From: Clostridioides difficile ATCC 9689 = DSM 1296
GTDB taxonomy: Bacteria; Bacillota; Clostridia; Peptostreptococcales; Peptostreptococcaceae
Direction: 5' to 3'
DNA length: 64,000 nt
Assembly (NCBI RefSeq): GCF_001077535.1
Contig: NZ_CP011968.1
Span: forward strand, 3,100,001 to 3,164,000
The position numbers and the translations under genes were made by a program. Positions 28,426-38,840 of the stretch are shown here, in pieces; position 1 is the first letter of the stretch, and every line of letters begins with the position of its first letter. Below the pieces are notes generated by a model. The model was not told the origin of the DNA, ran no database searches, and worked only from the letters and a program-made list of their open reading frames with translations.

Positions 28426-28788
28426 CTATTTAAAGTTGACACCCAATACGCCTCCAATGCCTCCTGCTGCTGATATTAGCAATAACTTATAAATCATCCC
28501 TATTTCAAATACAAACTTTTCTTGTGCTAAAAACACAGTCAAAAAAATACATACTATGTACAAAAGTCCTACTAAAAGCCCATACATAAGTCCTTTTTCT
28601 TTCATGTGTTTTGAAGTGTAAAACCCTCCTATAGCTGCAGAAATAGTAGTTATAAATGATGAGACCATAGTTATATTATCTCCACCAATATCTGTAAATG
28701 TCAAAAATAAGTTATACACTAATAAAACAGCCAAAGTTATTATATATGCATATCCTAGACCTTTAAAAATATAATTAGATTTTCCCAT
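28426..28788 (-). CDS. TIGR04086-family small membrane protein
   Basis: This 120-residue protein has four hydrophobic segments (YAYIITLAVLLVYNLFL; TTISAAIGGFYTSKHM; LVGLLYIVCIFLTVFLA; LLISAAGGIGGVLGVNF). It sits between yajC and the SCIFF peptide, the conserved clostridial position of TIGR04086 proteins. The function is unknown. The likely start is the ATG at 28788, 7 bases after GGAGG, not the longer in-frame version. Confidence 0.75.
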   Translation of the reverse strand: MGKSNYIFKGLGYAYIITLAVLLVYNLFLTFTDIGGDNITMVSSFITTISAAIGGFYTSKHMKEKGLMYGLLVGLLYIVCIFLTVFLAQEKFVFEIGMIYKLLLISAAGGIGGVLGVNFK

Positions 28789-28845
28789 AAAAAAACCTCC
28801 TCTCAAATTAATATATATTCGAGAAAAGGCTTTTAAATTACTAAT

Positions 28846-29139
28846 TTAGTCTTCTTCTATTTCTTCTTTTTTAGATTTAACAGTTCCTATAGCCCATTTT
28901 TCAAATGGAACTTTAGTTCTATTTGGTCCTAATTCTAATATTACAACATCATCTTCAACTTTAGCTACATTAGCTACTATTCCACCTATTGTAATGACCT
29001 TGTCTCCTACACTTAGGCTACTTCTCATTTCTTTTAATTGTTTGTCTTTTTTCTTTTGAGGTCTAATCATTAGGAAATAAAAGATTGCGATTACTACTAC
29101 CCATAGACCTATACTCATAATTATTTGTTGCTGTGGCAT
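28846..29139 (-). CDS. yajC: Preprotein translocase subunit YajC
   Basis: This 97-residue protein has one N-terminal transmembrane helix (MSIGLWVVVIAIFYFLMIRP) and the typical YajC RPQKKKDKQLKEM motif followed by GDKVITIGGIVANV. YajC associates with SecDF and the Sec channel at the membrane. It is downstream of tgt, a common bacterial arrangement (queA-tgt-yajC). Confidence 0.93.
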   Translation of the reverse strand: MPQQQIIMSIGLWVVVIAIFYFLMIRPQKKKDKQLKEMRSSLSVGDKVITIGGIVANVAKVEDDVVILELGPNRTKVPFEKWAIGTVKSKKEEIEED

Positions 29140-29272
29140 TAATTTTTCACTCCTTTGTAAATTATACTCTTTTGTAAATCATAATAAATGTTTATATAAC
29201 AATTTACTTTCTCTATCTTTGAGTACTATTGAATATTATATATTAAAATGATTATAATTAATAGTGCAAAAC

Positions 29273-30421
<1,149 letters not shown>

Positions 30422-30472
30422 TCATTATTTCTTAAGATATATTTGTAATAAGCTATTCATATAATTTATTGT

Positions 30473-30958
30473 CTAAATAGATTTATCTTCGTCTTCTTTG
30501 TTCTGTTGTTCCTTAATTGCTTCTTCATCATGAATACTCATTATATTAAGAGCACTCTTGTCTTTTGTTACTAAAAACTTTTTTATAGCAAATAGTCCTG
30601 CTATAGCTATAACTCCTATTAAAACATCTATCATACCTTCATTTTTAGGCAGTAGCAACATTTTTCTAGCTATTGCGTAAAGTAATGCCTCAATAAATGC
30701 TCCTGGTATATGAAGAGATAGCATTACTACAAGTTCAACACCTATTACTAAAAGTAATATTTGTGCTAAAAAATCATTAAGCTGACTGTATTGTACTGGA
30801 TTTTGAAAATCAACTATATATGCTCCCCACATAAGTCTTAGAACATCTATAGTTCCTAAAAATACTGCTATTAGAACTACTACTGCTAAAACACGTTCAA
30901 ATATAAAAGCAATCTTTAATATAGGGTTATTCTTTTTTTGTTTTTGTAAACTATGCAT
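30473..30958 (-). CDS. PsiE-like membrane protein
   Basis: The 161-residue protein has four hydrophobic segments (VLAVVVLIAVFLGTIDVLRLMW; FLAQILLLVIGVELVVMLSLHIPG; ALLYAIARKMLLL; MIDVLIGVIAIAGLFAIKKFL) and an acidic cytoplasmic tail. Topology and the IGVELVxMLxxHxPG region resemble phosphate-starvation-inducible PsiE proteins; the function is unknown. GGGAGG precedes the ATG. It lies between queA and tgt and is probably cotranscribed. Confidence 0.55.
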   Translation of the reverse strand: MHSLQKQKKNNPILKIAFIFERVLAVVVLIAVFLGTIDVLRLMWGAYIVDFQNPVQYSQLNDFLAQILLLVIGVELVVMLSLHIPGAFIEALLYAIARKMLLLPKNEGMIDVLIGVIAIAGLFAIKKFLVTKDKSALNIMSIHDEEAIKEQQNKEDEDKSI

Positions 30959-30969
30959 CCATTACCTCC

Positions 30970-31995
30970 CTACTTTATAATCATAGCATCTCCAAAACTG
31001 AAGAATCTATATCTTTCTTTTACTGCCTCATTATATGCATTTAAAACATTATCCTTTCCACAAATAGCACTTACTAACATTATTAGTGTAGACTCTGGTA
31101 AGTGAAAATTAGTAATAAGTTTATCTAAAACTTTAAATTTATAACCTGGATATATAAATATTTCTGTCCATCCACTAGTTTCTTTCATCTTTCCATCCTC
31201 ATTACAAGCTGATTCTATAGTTCTACAACTGGTAGTACCAACACATATTACATTTTTTCCATTTTCCTTTGCTCTATTTATTTTGTCAGCTGCTTCTTGG
31301 CTAACCATATAATATTCTGAATGCATCTTGTGATTTAAAACATCCTCTACTTTTACTGGTCTAAAAGTTCCTAAACCAACATGTAGAGTTACAAAGGCTA
31401 TATCTACACCTTTTTCTTTTATTTTATTTAACAATTCTTCTGTAAAATGTAATCCTGCTGTAGGTGCTGCTGCTGAACCATTATGCTTTGAATAAACAGT
31501 CTGGTATCTTTCTTTTTCATCTAGTCTAGCAGTGATATATGGAGGTAGTGGCATATTTCCAAGTTCATCCAATATTTCTTCAAAAATTCCATCATAATGG
31601 AATTTTATAATTCTTGAACCTTCATCTGATAAATCTACAACTTCTCCAATTAGCTTTCCATTTCCAAAAGAAAATTTAGTCCCTACTTTTGCTCTTTTTC
31701 CTGGTTTTACTAAAGCCTGCCAAGTATCTTCCTCTGTTCTTTTTAATAATAAAAACTCTATTTTACCTCCAGTTTCAAGCTTCTCTCCTATTAATCTAGC
31801 TGGTATAACTCTAGTATTATTTAATACTAAGCAATCTCCTGGATTTAAATATTCTATTATATCTCTAAATACTTTATGTTCAATATTACCTGTCTCTTTA
31901 TCTAATACCATCAATCTTGAGCTAGCTCTATCTTCTATAGGAACTTGAGCTATAAGTTCCTGTGGTAAGTCAAATTTAAAATCACTTGTTTTCAA
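30970..31995 (-). CDS. queA: S-adenosylmethionine:tRNA ribosyltransferase-isomerase
   Basis: The 341-residue enzyme transfers and isomerises the AdoMet ribosyl group onto preQ1-tRNA to give epoxyqueuosine. Seen: [21 protein letters not shown] at the N-terminus, [39 protein letters not shown] and [16 protein letters not shown], all family hallmarks. The start is TTG ([11 protein letters not shown]). It is the first gene of the queA-psiE-like-tgt-yajC run, with the DnaA-box-like cluster upstream. Confidence 0.96.
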   Translation of the reverse strand: MKTSDFKFDLPQELIAQVPIEDRASSRLMVLDKETGNIEHKVFRDIIEYLNPGDCLVLNNTRVIPARLIGEKLETGGKIEFLLLKRTEEDTWQALVKPGKRAKVGTKFSFGNGKLIGEVVDLSDEGSRIIKFHYDGIFEEILDELGNMPLPPYITARLDEKERYQTVYSKHNGSAAAPTAGLHFTEELLNKIKEKGVDIAFVTLHVGLGTFRPVKVEDVLNHKMHSEYYMVSQEAADKINRAKENGKNVICVGTTSCRTIESACNEDGKMKETSGWTEIFIYPGYKFKVLDKLITNFHLPESTLIMLVSAICGKDNVLNAYNEAVKERYRFFSFGDAMIIK

Positions 31996-32053
31996 TGTTA
32001 AACTTCCTCTCTTAAAATTTCTCCAGCTACAATAATATCAAAAAAACAACTTA

Positions 32054-32235
32054 TTTTCCACAATATTACCATAATCTATCAAGAAATTGCTATTTTTAAC
32101 AGACACCATATCCACAATATATAGATATTTTTCCACGATATACATGTCTTATCCACAATATATAGATACAATACACACAATTTTTATCGTGTTTATCCAC
32201 AGTATCTACAGATATAATTACCATTTTGTGGATAT
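32054..32235. promoter_or_regulatory. Cluster of DnaA-box-like 9-mers in the queA/ruvB gap
   Basis: Six sites match or nearly match TTWTNCACA: TTTTCCACA at 32054, ATATCCACA at 32108, TTTTCCACG at 32129, TTATCCACA at 32149 and at 32193 (both perfect), and an ATATCCACA in reverse orientation at 32227-32235. A 19-base direct repeat, TATCCACAATATATAGATA, occurs at 32109 and 32150. The 317-base gap has no ORF of note. The sites could titrate DnaA or tie queA-operon transcription to replication state. Confidence 0.6.
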
Positions 32236-32312
32236 GTTTGAATTTTTAGCCATTTTAGAAATATTTTAATTTAATGACTCTTTTATTTTATAAATACTCG
32301 TATAATCTATTT

Positions 32313-33332
32313 TTATTTTTCATTAGGATATGGAATTTTTAAGTGTTCATATGCTAATGGCATGGCTACTCTTCCTCTAGGACCTCTATTTATAAATCCT
32401 AATTGAAGCAAATATGGCTCATATACATCTTCTATTGTATTTCTATCTTCTCCGATAGAAGCTGCCAATGTATCTAAACCCACTGGTCCTCCTCTAAATT
32501 TTTCTATTATAGTCATAAGAAGCTTCTCATCTACAAAATCGAGACCCAAACTATCGACTCCTAAAAGTTCCAGAGCATCTTTTGCCACCTTATCAGTTAT
32601 TTTTCCATCAGCTCTAACTTGTGCAAAATCTCTAACTCTTTTTAGTAATCTATTTGCTATCCTTGGAGTCCCTCTTGAACGTTTTGCAAGTTCTAATGCT
32701 CCATTAGACTGTATCTCTGCATCTAAGATGCTTGAAGACCTAAGTACTATTTTTGAAAGTTCATCAACTGTATAATAGTCCAATTTACAAATAACACCAA
32801 ATCTATCTCTAAGTGGATTTGTAAGCATACCAGCTCTTGTAGTAGCTCCAATAAGTGTAAATTTAGGAAGGTCAAGTCTTATGCTTCTAGCAGATGGCCC
32901 TTTCCCAATTATTATATCTAGGCAAAAATCCTCCATTGCTGGATATAAAACTTCTTCAACACTTCTATTGATTCTATGAATCTCATCTATAAATAAAACA
33001 TCATTTTCATTTAAATTCGTAAGTATGGCTGCCAAATCTCCAGCTCTTTCTATTGCGGGTCCTGACGTAATTCTTAAATTTACCCCCATCTCATTTGCTA
33101 TTATACTTGCTAGTGTAGTTTTTCCAAGACCTGGTGGTCCATATAAAAGCACATGGTCTAACTGCTCATTTCTCGATTTAGCTGCTTCTATAAATATACT
33201 AAGTTGTTCTTTGGATTTTTCTTGACCCAAATAATCTTCTAAAGTTTTTGGTCTTAAACTGTTTTCTATATCTATATCTTCCATCTTCATTGTAGAAGTT
33301 ATTATCCTATTTTCATCTTCAAAACCTTGCAT
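32313..33332 (-). CDS. ruvB: Holliday junction branch-migration helicase RuvB
   Basis: The 339-residue AAA+ motor has Walker [12 protein letters not shown], Walker [11 protein letters not shown], sensor motifs [18 protein letters not shown] and [18 protein letters not shown], and the C-terminal winged helix ([19 protein letters not shown]). It drives branch migration with RuvA. Start ATG behind GGAGGGG. Operon order ruvC-ruvA-ruvB on the minus strand. Confidence 0.97.
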   Translation of the reverse strand: MQGFEDENRIITSTMKMEDIDIENSLRPKTLEDYLGQEKSKEQLSIFIEAAKSRNEQLDHVLLYGPPGLGKTTLASIIANEMGVNLRITSGPAIERAGDLAAILTNLNENDVLFIDEIHRINRSVEEVLYPAMEDFCLDIIIGKGPSARSIRLDLPKFTLIGATTRAGMLTNPLRDRFGVICKLDYYTVDELSKIVLRSSSILDAEIQSNGALELAKRSRGTPRIANRLLKRVRDFAQVRADGKITDKVAKDALELLGVDSLGLDFVDEKLLMTIIEKFRGGPVGLDTLAASIGEDRNTIEDVYEPYLLQLGFINRGPRGRVAMPLAYEHLKIPYPNEK

Positions 33333-33438
33333 TTATACCCCTCCTCTCATACTTTTGAAAATCTACTTTATATATTTTCAAATTTACATAAACTCCTTAA
33401 ATATTGTTTTAAAATCCAAATATTATAAAATCCAAATA

Positions 33439-34041
33439 CTATTTCAAAGATTTACTCATTATATATGTAAGTGCTTTCTTTATAATAGCTTCTGTATTCA
33501 TACCATCTTTTTTACATTTTTGAACTGCCTCTTTTGATTCCGACAAAGTATAGCCTAAAGCTACAAGTGCATCTACAGACTCATCTTGTGATATCAAGGT
33601 AGGTTTTTGTGATAATAACGTTGGTTCAAACTCTATGTTATTTTTGTCTACCTTATCCTTAAGCTCTAAGACGATTCTTTCTGCTGTCTTTTTACCAACA
33701 CCAGGAGCTTTGGATAATTTTCCAATGTCTTCACTTAAAATATATGCTCCTAACTGTGCTGGTGATGCAAATGATAGTATTGAAAGCGCCACCTTAGGTC
33801 CTATTTTAGATACAGATGTTAGTAATTCAAACATCTTAAGTTCTTCCCTACTTACAAAACCACAAAGACTCATATCATCTTCTCTTACAATTAATTTAGT
33901 ATATATTTTTGTGGCTTCTCCCACTTGTAAATTCATTATTGTATTGGATGATACATTTATTTTATATCCTATCCCATTATTTTCAACAACTATACTGTCT
34001 ATATAAATTTCTTCTACTGTACCTTTTATATAACTATACAT
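33439..34041 (-). CDS. ruvA: Holliday junction DNA-binding protein RuvA
   Basis: The 200-residue protein has an N-terminal OB fold (MYSYIKGTVEEIYIDSIVVENNGIGY split over strands), helix-hairpin-helix motifs (LLTSVSKIGPKVALSIL; LSKAPGVGKKTAERIVLELKDK), a linker, and the C-terminal RuvB-interacting three-helix domain (DALVALGYTLSESKEAV). The best start is the ATG at 34041 behind GGTGG; it overlaps the ruvC stop by 8 bases, indicating translational coupling. Confidence 0.96.
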   Translation of the reverse strand: MYSYIKGTVEEIYIDSIVVENNGIGYKINVSSNTIMNLQVGEATKIYTKLIVREDDMSLCGFVSREELKMFELLTSVSKIGPKVALSILSFASPAQLGAYILSEDIGKLSKAPGVGKKTAERIVLELKDKVDKNNIEFEPTLLSQKPTLISQDESVDALVALGYTLSESKEAVQKCKKDGMNTEAIIKKALTYIMSKSLK

Positions 34042-34543
34042 ACTTACCACCTATATTCTTTAGAGTTTTTTCAAGTTTGTTTGAATGAGCATGGCAAATA
34101 GCCACAGCTAAAGCATCTGCAACATCATCTGGTTTTGGAACTTTTTTTAGACTTAAAAATGAAGTTACCATCTGTTGAACTTGTGCCTTATCTGCTCTCC
34201 CATATCCAACTACACCTTGTTTTACTTGAAGTGGAGTGTATTCATATACAGGCTTCCCATTATGAGCACATGCAAGCATAGTAACACCTCTAGCTTGTGC
34301 AACTGTTATAGCTGTTTTTACATTCTTGTTAAAGAATAATTCTTCCATTCCAACTTCATCTATATTGTAATTCTTTACTATTGTATCAATTCCTTTATAC
34401 ACAAGTTCCAATCTTCTCGATATATTCATATGGGCAGGTGTTGTAACTGCTCCATAATCGATTACTTTAAACTTGCTATTTTTGTATTCAATTATACCAT
34501 ATCCAACTATGGCTATACCTGGGTCAATCCCCAATATTATCAT
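34034..34543 (-). CDS. ruvC: Holliday junction resolvase RuvC
   Basis: The 169-residue nuclease has its first catalytic Asp in MIILGIDPGIAIVGYGI, the Glu in VGMEELFFNKNVKTAITVAQARG, and the final acidic pair in KPDDVADALAVAICHAH. It cuts junctions symmetrically within RuvAB complexes. Start ATG behind GGGGGA. Confidence 0.97.
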   Translation of the reverse strand: MIILGIDPGIAIVGYGIIEYKNSKFKVIDYGAVTTPAHMNISRRLELVYKGIDTIVKNYNIDEVGMEELFFNKNVKTAITVAQARGVTMLACAHNGKPVYEYTPLQVKQGVVGYGRADKAQVQQMVTSFLSLKKVPKPDDVADALAVAICHAHSNKLEKTLKNIGGKYV

Positions 34544-34676
34544 TTTTTAAAATTCCCCCTAAAAATAAAAGAAATACCAAAATGTATTTCTCATAAAAAC
34601 TTATGTTCTAAATCATTATATCATAAATAATATTAACAAATCATAAAATGCTCTATGTAAAATATAAAATCAAATA

Positions 34677-34719
34677 AAAAAGTTATATCAAAGCAAGATT
34701 TTACCTCAATATAACTTTT
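34677..34719 (-). terminator. Terminator of the BofC-like gene
   Basis: On the minus strand AAAAGTTATAT pairs with ATATAACTTTT, followed by TTATTTG. The surrounding 34544-34870 gap also contains a 16-base tandem repeat (ACTTAGTATTTAACTT twice, about 34817-34848) with no visible function. Confidence 0.7.
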
Positions 34720-34870
34720 ATATTTATTACAAATAAATTATTGTATTTTTATAGGAATTAAATGTGACTACAATTTTAATACTAATCTATTTAATATTAA
34801 ATTATTTATTATTAATTTACTTAGTATTTAACTTACTTAGTATTTAACTTAAAATAATATTAATTTACTA

Positions 34871-35500
34871 TTAACTTGCAAAGTCTTCTAATCTTGAATA
34901 GGCCTCTTCTTCAGTATCCATAACTACACCTTTTTTGATTTCATCTTGAACTGTTTTAGGAAGTGAATCTACTCTTATTTTTGTTTTTTCTACTAATGTT
35001 TTAGTTCCACTATCATCATATTTATATAGTGCTATATTTCCATTATCATTTTCAATAGTATATTTACCTTTTATAGTAACATCCATTGCTTGTACATCTT
35101 TATTATCACTATATTTAGATTCTACCAATATGATTTCATTTTTATCCATACTCTTTATTTTTTTAGTTGGATATTCTTTTTTAAAATATGATACTATTTC
35201 TGACTTCGTCTTATCTAATAATGACTCTGGAACTATTCCTGCCATTGTAAGTGTTCTCTTATAGTTAGTTTCATTTTCGCCTTCACTTTGAAGCCAAACT
35301 TCACAATTTTTATTTAATCCAAAAGCTTCTTTTGACTTTTCATTCATATTCGCACTAGTACTTACAACTTCACCAGTTTGAACTCCATTGTGTTTTAATC
35401 TTGTCCCTATATAAACTCCGCTACTTAATACAAATACTCCAACCAGTATTAAGGCAGATATTTTCCAAGGAAATAATTCTTTTTTCTTCTTTTCAAACAT
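34871..35500 (-). CDS. Membrane-anchored BofC-like protein
   Basis: The 209-residue protein has a short basic N-terminus, one transmembrane segment (ISALILVGVFVLSSGVYIG) and an extracytoplasmic region. The C-terminal part (about 80-170: TMAGIVPESLLDKTKSEIVSYF, YPTKKIKSMDKNEIILVES, then alternating strands and ALYKYDDSGT) resembles the C-terminal domain of BofC, the forespore-secreted regulator of SpoIVB in Bacillus. Whether it acts in sporulation here is unproven. It lies upstream of ruvC as a separate unit with its own terminator. Confidence 0.55.
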   Translation of the reverse strand: MFEKKKKELFPWKISALILVGVFVLSSGVYIGTRLKHNGVQTGEVVSTSANMNEKSKEAFGLNKNCEVWLQSEGENETNYKRTLTMAGIVPESLLDKTKSEIVSYFKKEYPTKKIKSMDKNEIILVESKYSDNKDVQAMDVTIKGKYTIENDNGNIALYKYDDSGTKTLVEKTKIRVDSLPKTVQDEIKKGVVMDTEEEAYSRLEDFAS

Positions 35501-35702
35501 TGATTACGCCTCCTTTTTCTATTATTTTCTCCAAGCTGTAAGTTTTTATACAATTTAGGTAAATTTTAGAAGAAAATATATTTATATTTCAAATTACTCT
35601 AAGAATAGATATTTTCTAAAAGGTAGTTTTCTCTTAATGGTTATATTCTTGTAATTATATGGACATAATTTATAATAAATAATCGTTTAGGAGGTAATAA
35701 CT

Positions 35703-36026
35703 TTGGAAAGAATAAACTGTAATGTAATTAACTGTTCACATAACAACAGCCATATATGTTATGCAGATAAAATTTTTATAAATGGTGAAAAAGCTCACAA
35801 TGATAGACATACTTGTTGTAGTTCATTTTTAGATGAATCTATTTATAGTAATTTATCTAGCAACGTTAATAATAGAAATTGTGAGGAATTAGTTTGTACT
35901 GTAAAAAATTGTAAATACAACAAAGATGGTAGCTTATGTACACTTGATAATATATTGGTTGCTCCTGAAACTGATAGAGTAAATCTTTATATTGAAACAT
36001 GTTGCTCTAGCTTCGAATGTAAATAG
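35703..36026 (+). CDS. DUF1540 protein with two Cys-rich modules
   Basis: This 107-residue protein holds two DUF1540 modules: CNVINCSHNNSHICYADKI ... TCCSSF and CTVKNCKYNKDGSLC ... TCCSSF. The spaced cysteines suggest metal binding. No function is established. The start is TTG at 35703, 7 bases after AGGAGG. It is a single-gene unit ended by a long hairpin. Confidence 0.8.
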   Translation: MERINCNVINCSHNNSHICYADKIFINGEKAHNDRHTCCSSFLDESIYSNLSSNVNNRNCEELVCTVKNCKYNKDGSLCTLDNILVAPETDRVNLYIETCCSSFECK

Positions 36027-36040
36027 TCATAGTATAAATA

Positions 36041-36119
36041 TAAGGGTGTCAAATGTAATTAAACTAACATAGTGTAGAGTATCTACAACTATTAGTTTGA
36101 TTATACTTGACACCCTTAT
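36041..36119 (+). terminator. Very long nested hairpin terminator after the DUF1540 gene
   Basis: TAAGGGTGTCAA pairs with TTGACACCCTTA; inside it TAATTAAACTAA pairs with TTAGTTTGATTA (one G-U pair), then ATAGT with ACTAT, capped by GTAG/CTAC. Nearly the whole 79 bases is one stem, followed by TTTATTTT. Confidence 0.85.
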
Positions 36120-36293
36120 TTATTTTAAATAAAATTTCATTATTATAACCATGTTTATAATGTTCTAACTGTAATTAAATTTGATAAATTTCTATAAATT
36201 GGTATAATCAATATGTAAATTGAATTTAGTAAATTAATCATAAAAATAAAATATCGAGTATATAGTGTTATACTAACTAGAAATGAGGTGCTT

Positions 36294-37148
36294 ATGAGTA
36301 CATTTTATATTCAATTTCTTTATTTTGTAATTTATAGCTTTATAGGATGGTGTTGTGAAACTACATATTGTTCAGTTTTACAAAAACAATTTGTAAATAG
36401 AGGTTTTTTAAATGGTCCATTTTGCCCTATATATGGATTTGGAGCATTAGCAATAGTTGCTACCTTGACTCCTTTTGTACACAATATTCCTTTGTTATTT
36501 TTGTTTAGTATAATTATAACTAGCATAATGGAGTATTGTACGAGCTTTATTTTAGAAAAAATATTTAATATGACTTGGTGGGATTATTCTAAACATAAAT
36601 TTAATATTCATGGAAGAGTTTGTCTGGAAAACTCACTTATGTTTGGTGTATTATCATTGATTGTAATGCTTATAGTACATCCTATTGTGGTTGACTTTAT
36701 TAACTCTATCTCCAAAAATGTGCTATTTATATTTGCTATATCTATAGAAATTTATTTTGTTTTAGATTTAGTTATCACAGTCCATACAATTTTACAATTA
36801 AATGGTAAGTTAAAACAAATCAATCTTATAATTAAGGAATTAAAAGATAAGAAAGAATACTACAAACTTATTACACAAGAAACTATAGAAAACAAACTTG
36901 AATCTTTAGTTGAAAATAGACTGGATACTTTGGAAGATAGGTTTGAAATACTTAAAGAAAAAGAAAATTATCGCTATGCTAAAAATCGTATTGATGAGCT
37001 AAAAAATAAACTTAATACTTTGCTGTCTAACCACAAATTACTTCATAGACGTATAATCAAAGCATTCCCCAACATAAGCTCTAATAAGCATACAGATATT
37101 TTAAATAAAATCAAAGAAAATATTAAATCAATTAAAAAAGATAAATAA
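36294..37148 (+). CDS. CmpB-type putative ABC-transporter permease-like membrane protein
   Basis: The 284-residue protein has five or six hydrophobic segments in its first 170 residues, including the hallmark GWCCETTYCSV...FVNRGFLNGPFCPIYGFGA near the N-terminus and WWDYSKHKFNIHGRVCLENSL in the middle. A coiled-coil-rich cytoplasmic C-terminus follows (about 175-284). This is the PF06541-type family labelled putative ABC transporter permease; no ATPase partner is adjacent and the true function is unknown. The ATG at 36294 fits the GAGG site better than the upstream GTG. Confidence 0.7.
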   Translation: MSTFYIQFLYFVIYSFIGWCCETTYCSVLQKQFVNRGFLNGPFCPIYGFGALAIVATLTPFVHNIPLLFLFSIIITSIMEYCTSFILEKIFNMTWWDYSKHKFNIHGRVCLENSLMFGVLSLIVMLIVHPIVVDFINSISKNVLFIFAISIEIYFVLDLVITVHTILQLNGKLKQINLIIKELKDKKEYYKLITQETIENKLESLVENRLDTLEDRFEILKEKENYRYAKNRIDELKNKLNTLLSNHKLLHRRIIKAFPNISSNKHTDILNKIKENIKSIKKDK

Positions 37149-37194
37149 TAAAATAAACACATAAGTTAAATAATAAAAATACTAATACATAAGA

Positions 37195-37239
37195 TTAAGG
37201 TTTAGAATATTTTTTGTAAAATACTCTAAACCCTAATTA
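37195..37239. terminator. Shared hairpin between convergent genes
   Basis: AGGTTTAGA and TCTAAACC with inner TATTTT/AAAATA make a stem between the CmpB-like gene (plus) and the acid-sugar kinase (minus). Confidence 0.65.
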
Positions 37240-37333
37240 ATATACTATTATTTTTAATCTTAATTTATAATTTTAGTTTATTTTAATTTTAACTCAGTAA
37301 ATTTAAGCGTTTAAACTTCAATACACTAATATA

Positions 37334-38770
37334 CTACCCCATCAATATCTCAACTGATTCTCTAAGTGTGCTAATCTCTCCCACATTTCCAGGGAAAATT
37401 ATATATGGCATATTAGGAAATTTGCTTTCTTTGCCTGTCATCCATACTGGTATACCAGGTTTTATCTGTCCCATTACTGTAGCTTTTTTTACTCTTAGTG
37501 CTTTAGTACCAACATCACTAGAAGTAATTCCACCCTTAGCTATAATAAAATTTGGTCTTACATTAAGCATACCAATTATACTGGTAACTGCATCTGATAT
37601 TTCTACAGAAATCATAAGCTGTTTATCTTTATCATTCGTATCCAAGTCAAAACGCTCTCGTCTAGTATAAACAGCAACAGTTTTACCCCTGCTTATTTTT
37701 TCCTCTACAACTTTTATAACTCTTTTTACCTCATTTTTTAGACCATTTTCTTGAAGAACTAAATGTTGATTAAATTCTATAAATTCTATCGGATATTTAC
37801 AATTTTTAAGTTCTTCTAACTGTTGGGTAGTCTTATTCACATGTGAACCAACAAGTATAATTCCTCCATTGGTATTACCTTTTGATACTAATTCATCCTT
37901 AGTAAGTAGTTCCTTGTCACTCACTCCGCCAAGTACTTTTGTTATGGCAGCAGCACTTCTAAACATAAATTCCTTACCACTATTTACTGCTCGTATAAAC
38001 GCAATTGTAAATACCTTTACATCTACATAATCGGTTGCATTTACAATAATTTTATTGAATCCTTCAGCTTTTTTAAGTTTTTCTGTTATAGCTTCAATAT
38101 TTAGCTCTCTAAGTTCTTTTGACGAAATATATATCATATCACTAGATTTGTACTTTCCATTTGTCTTTTCTTCACACCACTCACCTATATCAGATGATTT
38201 ATATCCAAAAGATTTATCTTTTGCAAATTCAGTCATTCCTGCTGGTACAAGTATTTCTCCTTCTTTAACATAATGTACATTATCTATAGTAAACCTACCA
38301 CCTTCTTTAAAAAATGGCATTATTATTTCACCCTGAAATAACTTCCCCGATAATCTCTCTACTTCACTTTTTAATAAATTAGTTTCAAGAGGATAATGTC
38401 CTCTCATAGTAGAATCACTACGACTTATGATTATAAAATCCTTATTAACTTTCTTTGATACATCCACAATATTCTTTGAAATTTCTTTATGTGCTTTTGT
38501 AGTTTGAGCAACAGTAAATCCCCTTGAATTGGTAAGTATAAAAAACATACTATTTTTCTCATTAAAACCTTGTTCCATACTATCCTTATCCCAATCAGTA
38601 TAAACAGAAATATCATGAACTGTTTGTACACCTGTTGGGTCATCATCTAATACAACAATTTTTCTATCTAAATGCTTAAGCTCATCTGCAAGAAGTTTAT
38701 TTAATCTGTCCTCATCTACTTGTTTAAAAGTATTAAGTATATCTATGCTAATTGGTTTTACTTCTCTCAT
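37334..38770 (-). CDS. Four-carbon acid sugar kinase (DUF1537/OtnK-like)
   Basis: The 478-residue protein has the N-terminal substrate-binding domain opening IVVLDDDPTGVQTVHDISV and TNSRG, and SRSDSTMRGHYPLETNLL. The C-terminal nucleotide-binding domain contains KGGITSSDVGTKALRV and GKESKFPNMPYIIFPGNVG. The family phosphorylates four-carbon 3-oxo acid sugars (for example 3-oxotetronate) or D-threonate. It is the last gene of a cluster with a GntP permease and a GarR-like dehydrogenase. No OtnC-type aldolase/decarboxylase or PdxA2 partner is nearby, so the substrate cannot be fixed from context. Confidence 0.85.
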   Translation of the reverse strand: MREVKPISIDILNTFKQVDEDRLNKLLADELKHLDRKIVVLDDDPTGVQTVHDISVYTDWDKDSMEQGFNEKNSMFFILTNSRGFTVAQTTKAHKEISKNIVDVSKKVNKDFIIISRSDSTMRGHYPLETNLLKSEVERLSGKLFQGEIIMPFFKEGGRFTIDNVHYVKEGEILVPAGMTEFAKDKSFGYKSSDIGEWCEEKTNGKYKSSDMIYISSKELRELNIEAITEKLKKAEGFNKIIVNATDYVDVKVFTIAFIRAVNSGKEFMFRSAAAITKVLGGVSDKELLTKDELVSKGNTNGGIILVGSHVNKTTQQLEELKNCKYPIEFIEFNQHLVLQENGLKNEVKRVIKVVEEKISRGKTVAVYTRRERFDLDTNDKDKQLMISVEISDAVTSIIGMLNVRPNFIIAKGGITSSDVGTKALRVKKATVMGQIKPGIPVWMTGKESKFPNMPYIIFPGNVGEISTLRESVEILMG

Positions 38771-38840
38771 TTAAAACGCCCCTTTATGTAATTTGTATAG
38801 TCTAAATGTAATTTATATGATATAAACAATAGTTTGTTAT

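Noticed and set aside
31996-32053. Possible preQ1 riboswitch before queA
   Set aside because: I looked for the C-rich preQ1-I aptamer pattern and A-rich tail and did not find it; the gap is dominated by the DnaA-box-like cluster.
32054-32235. Chromosomal origin of replication
   Set aside because: DnaA-box-like sites are present, but dnaA, dnaN and the usual origin neighbours are absent and no clear AT-rich unwinding trio arrangement is evident.
34790-34870. Short AT-rich tandem repeats (ACTTAGTATTTAACTT twice)
   Set aside because: Only two units of low-complexity sequence; no support for a functional element.
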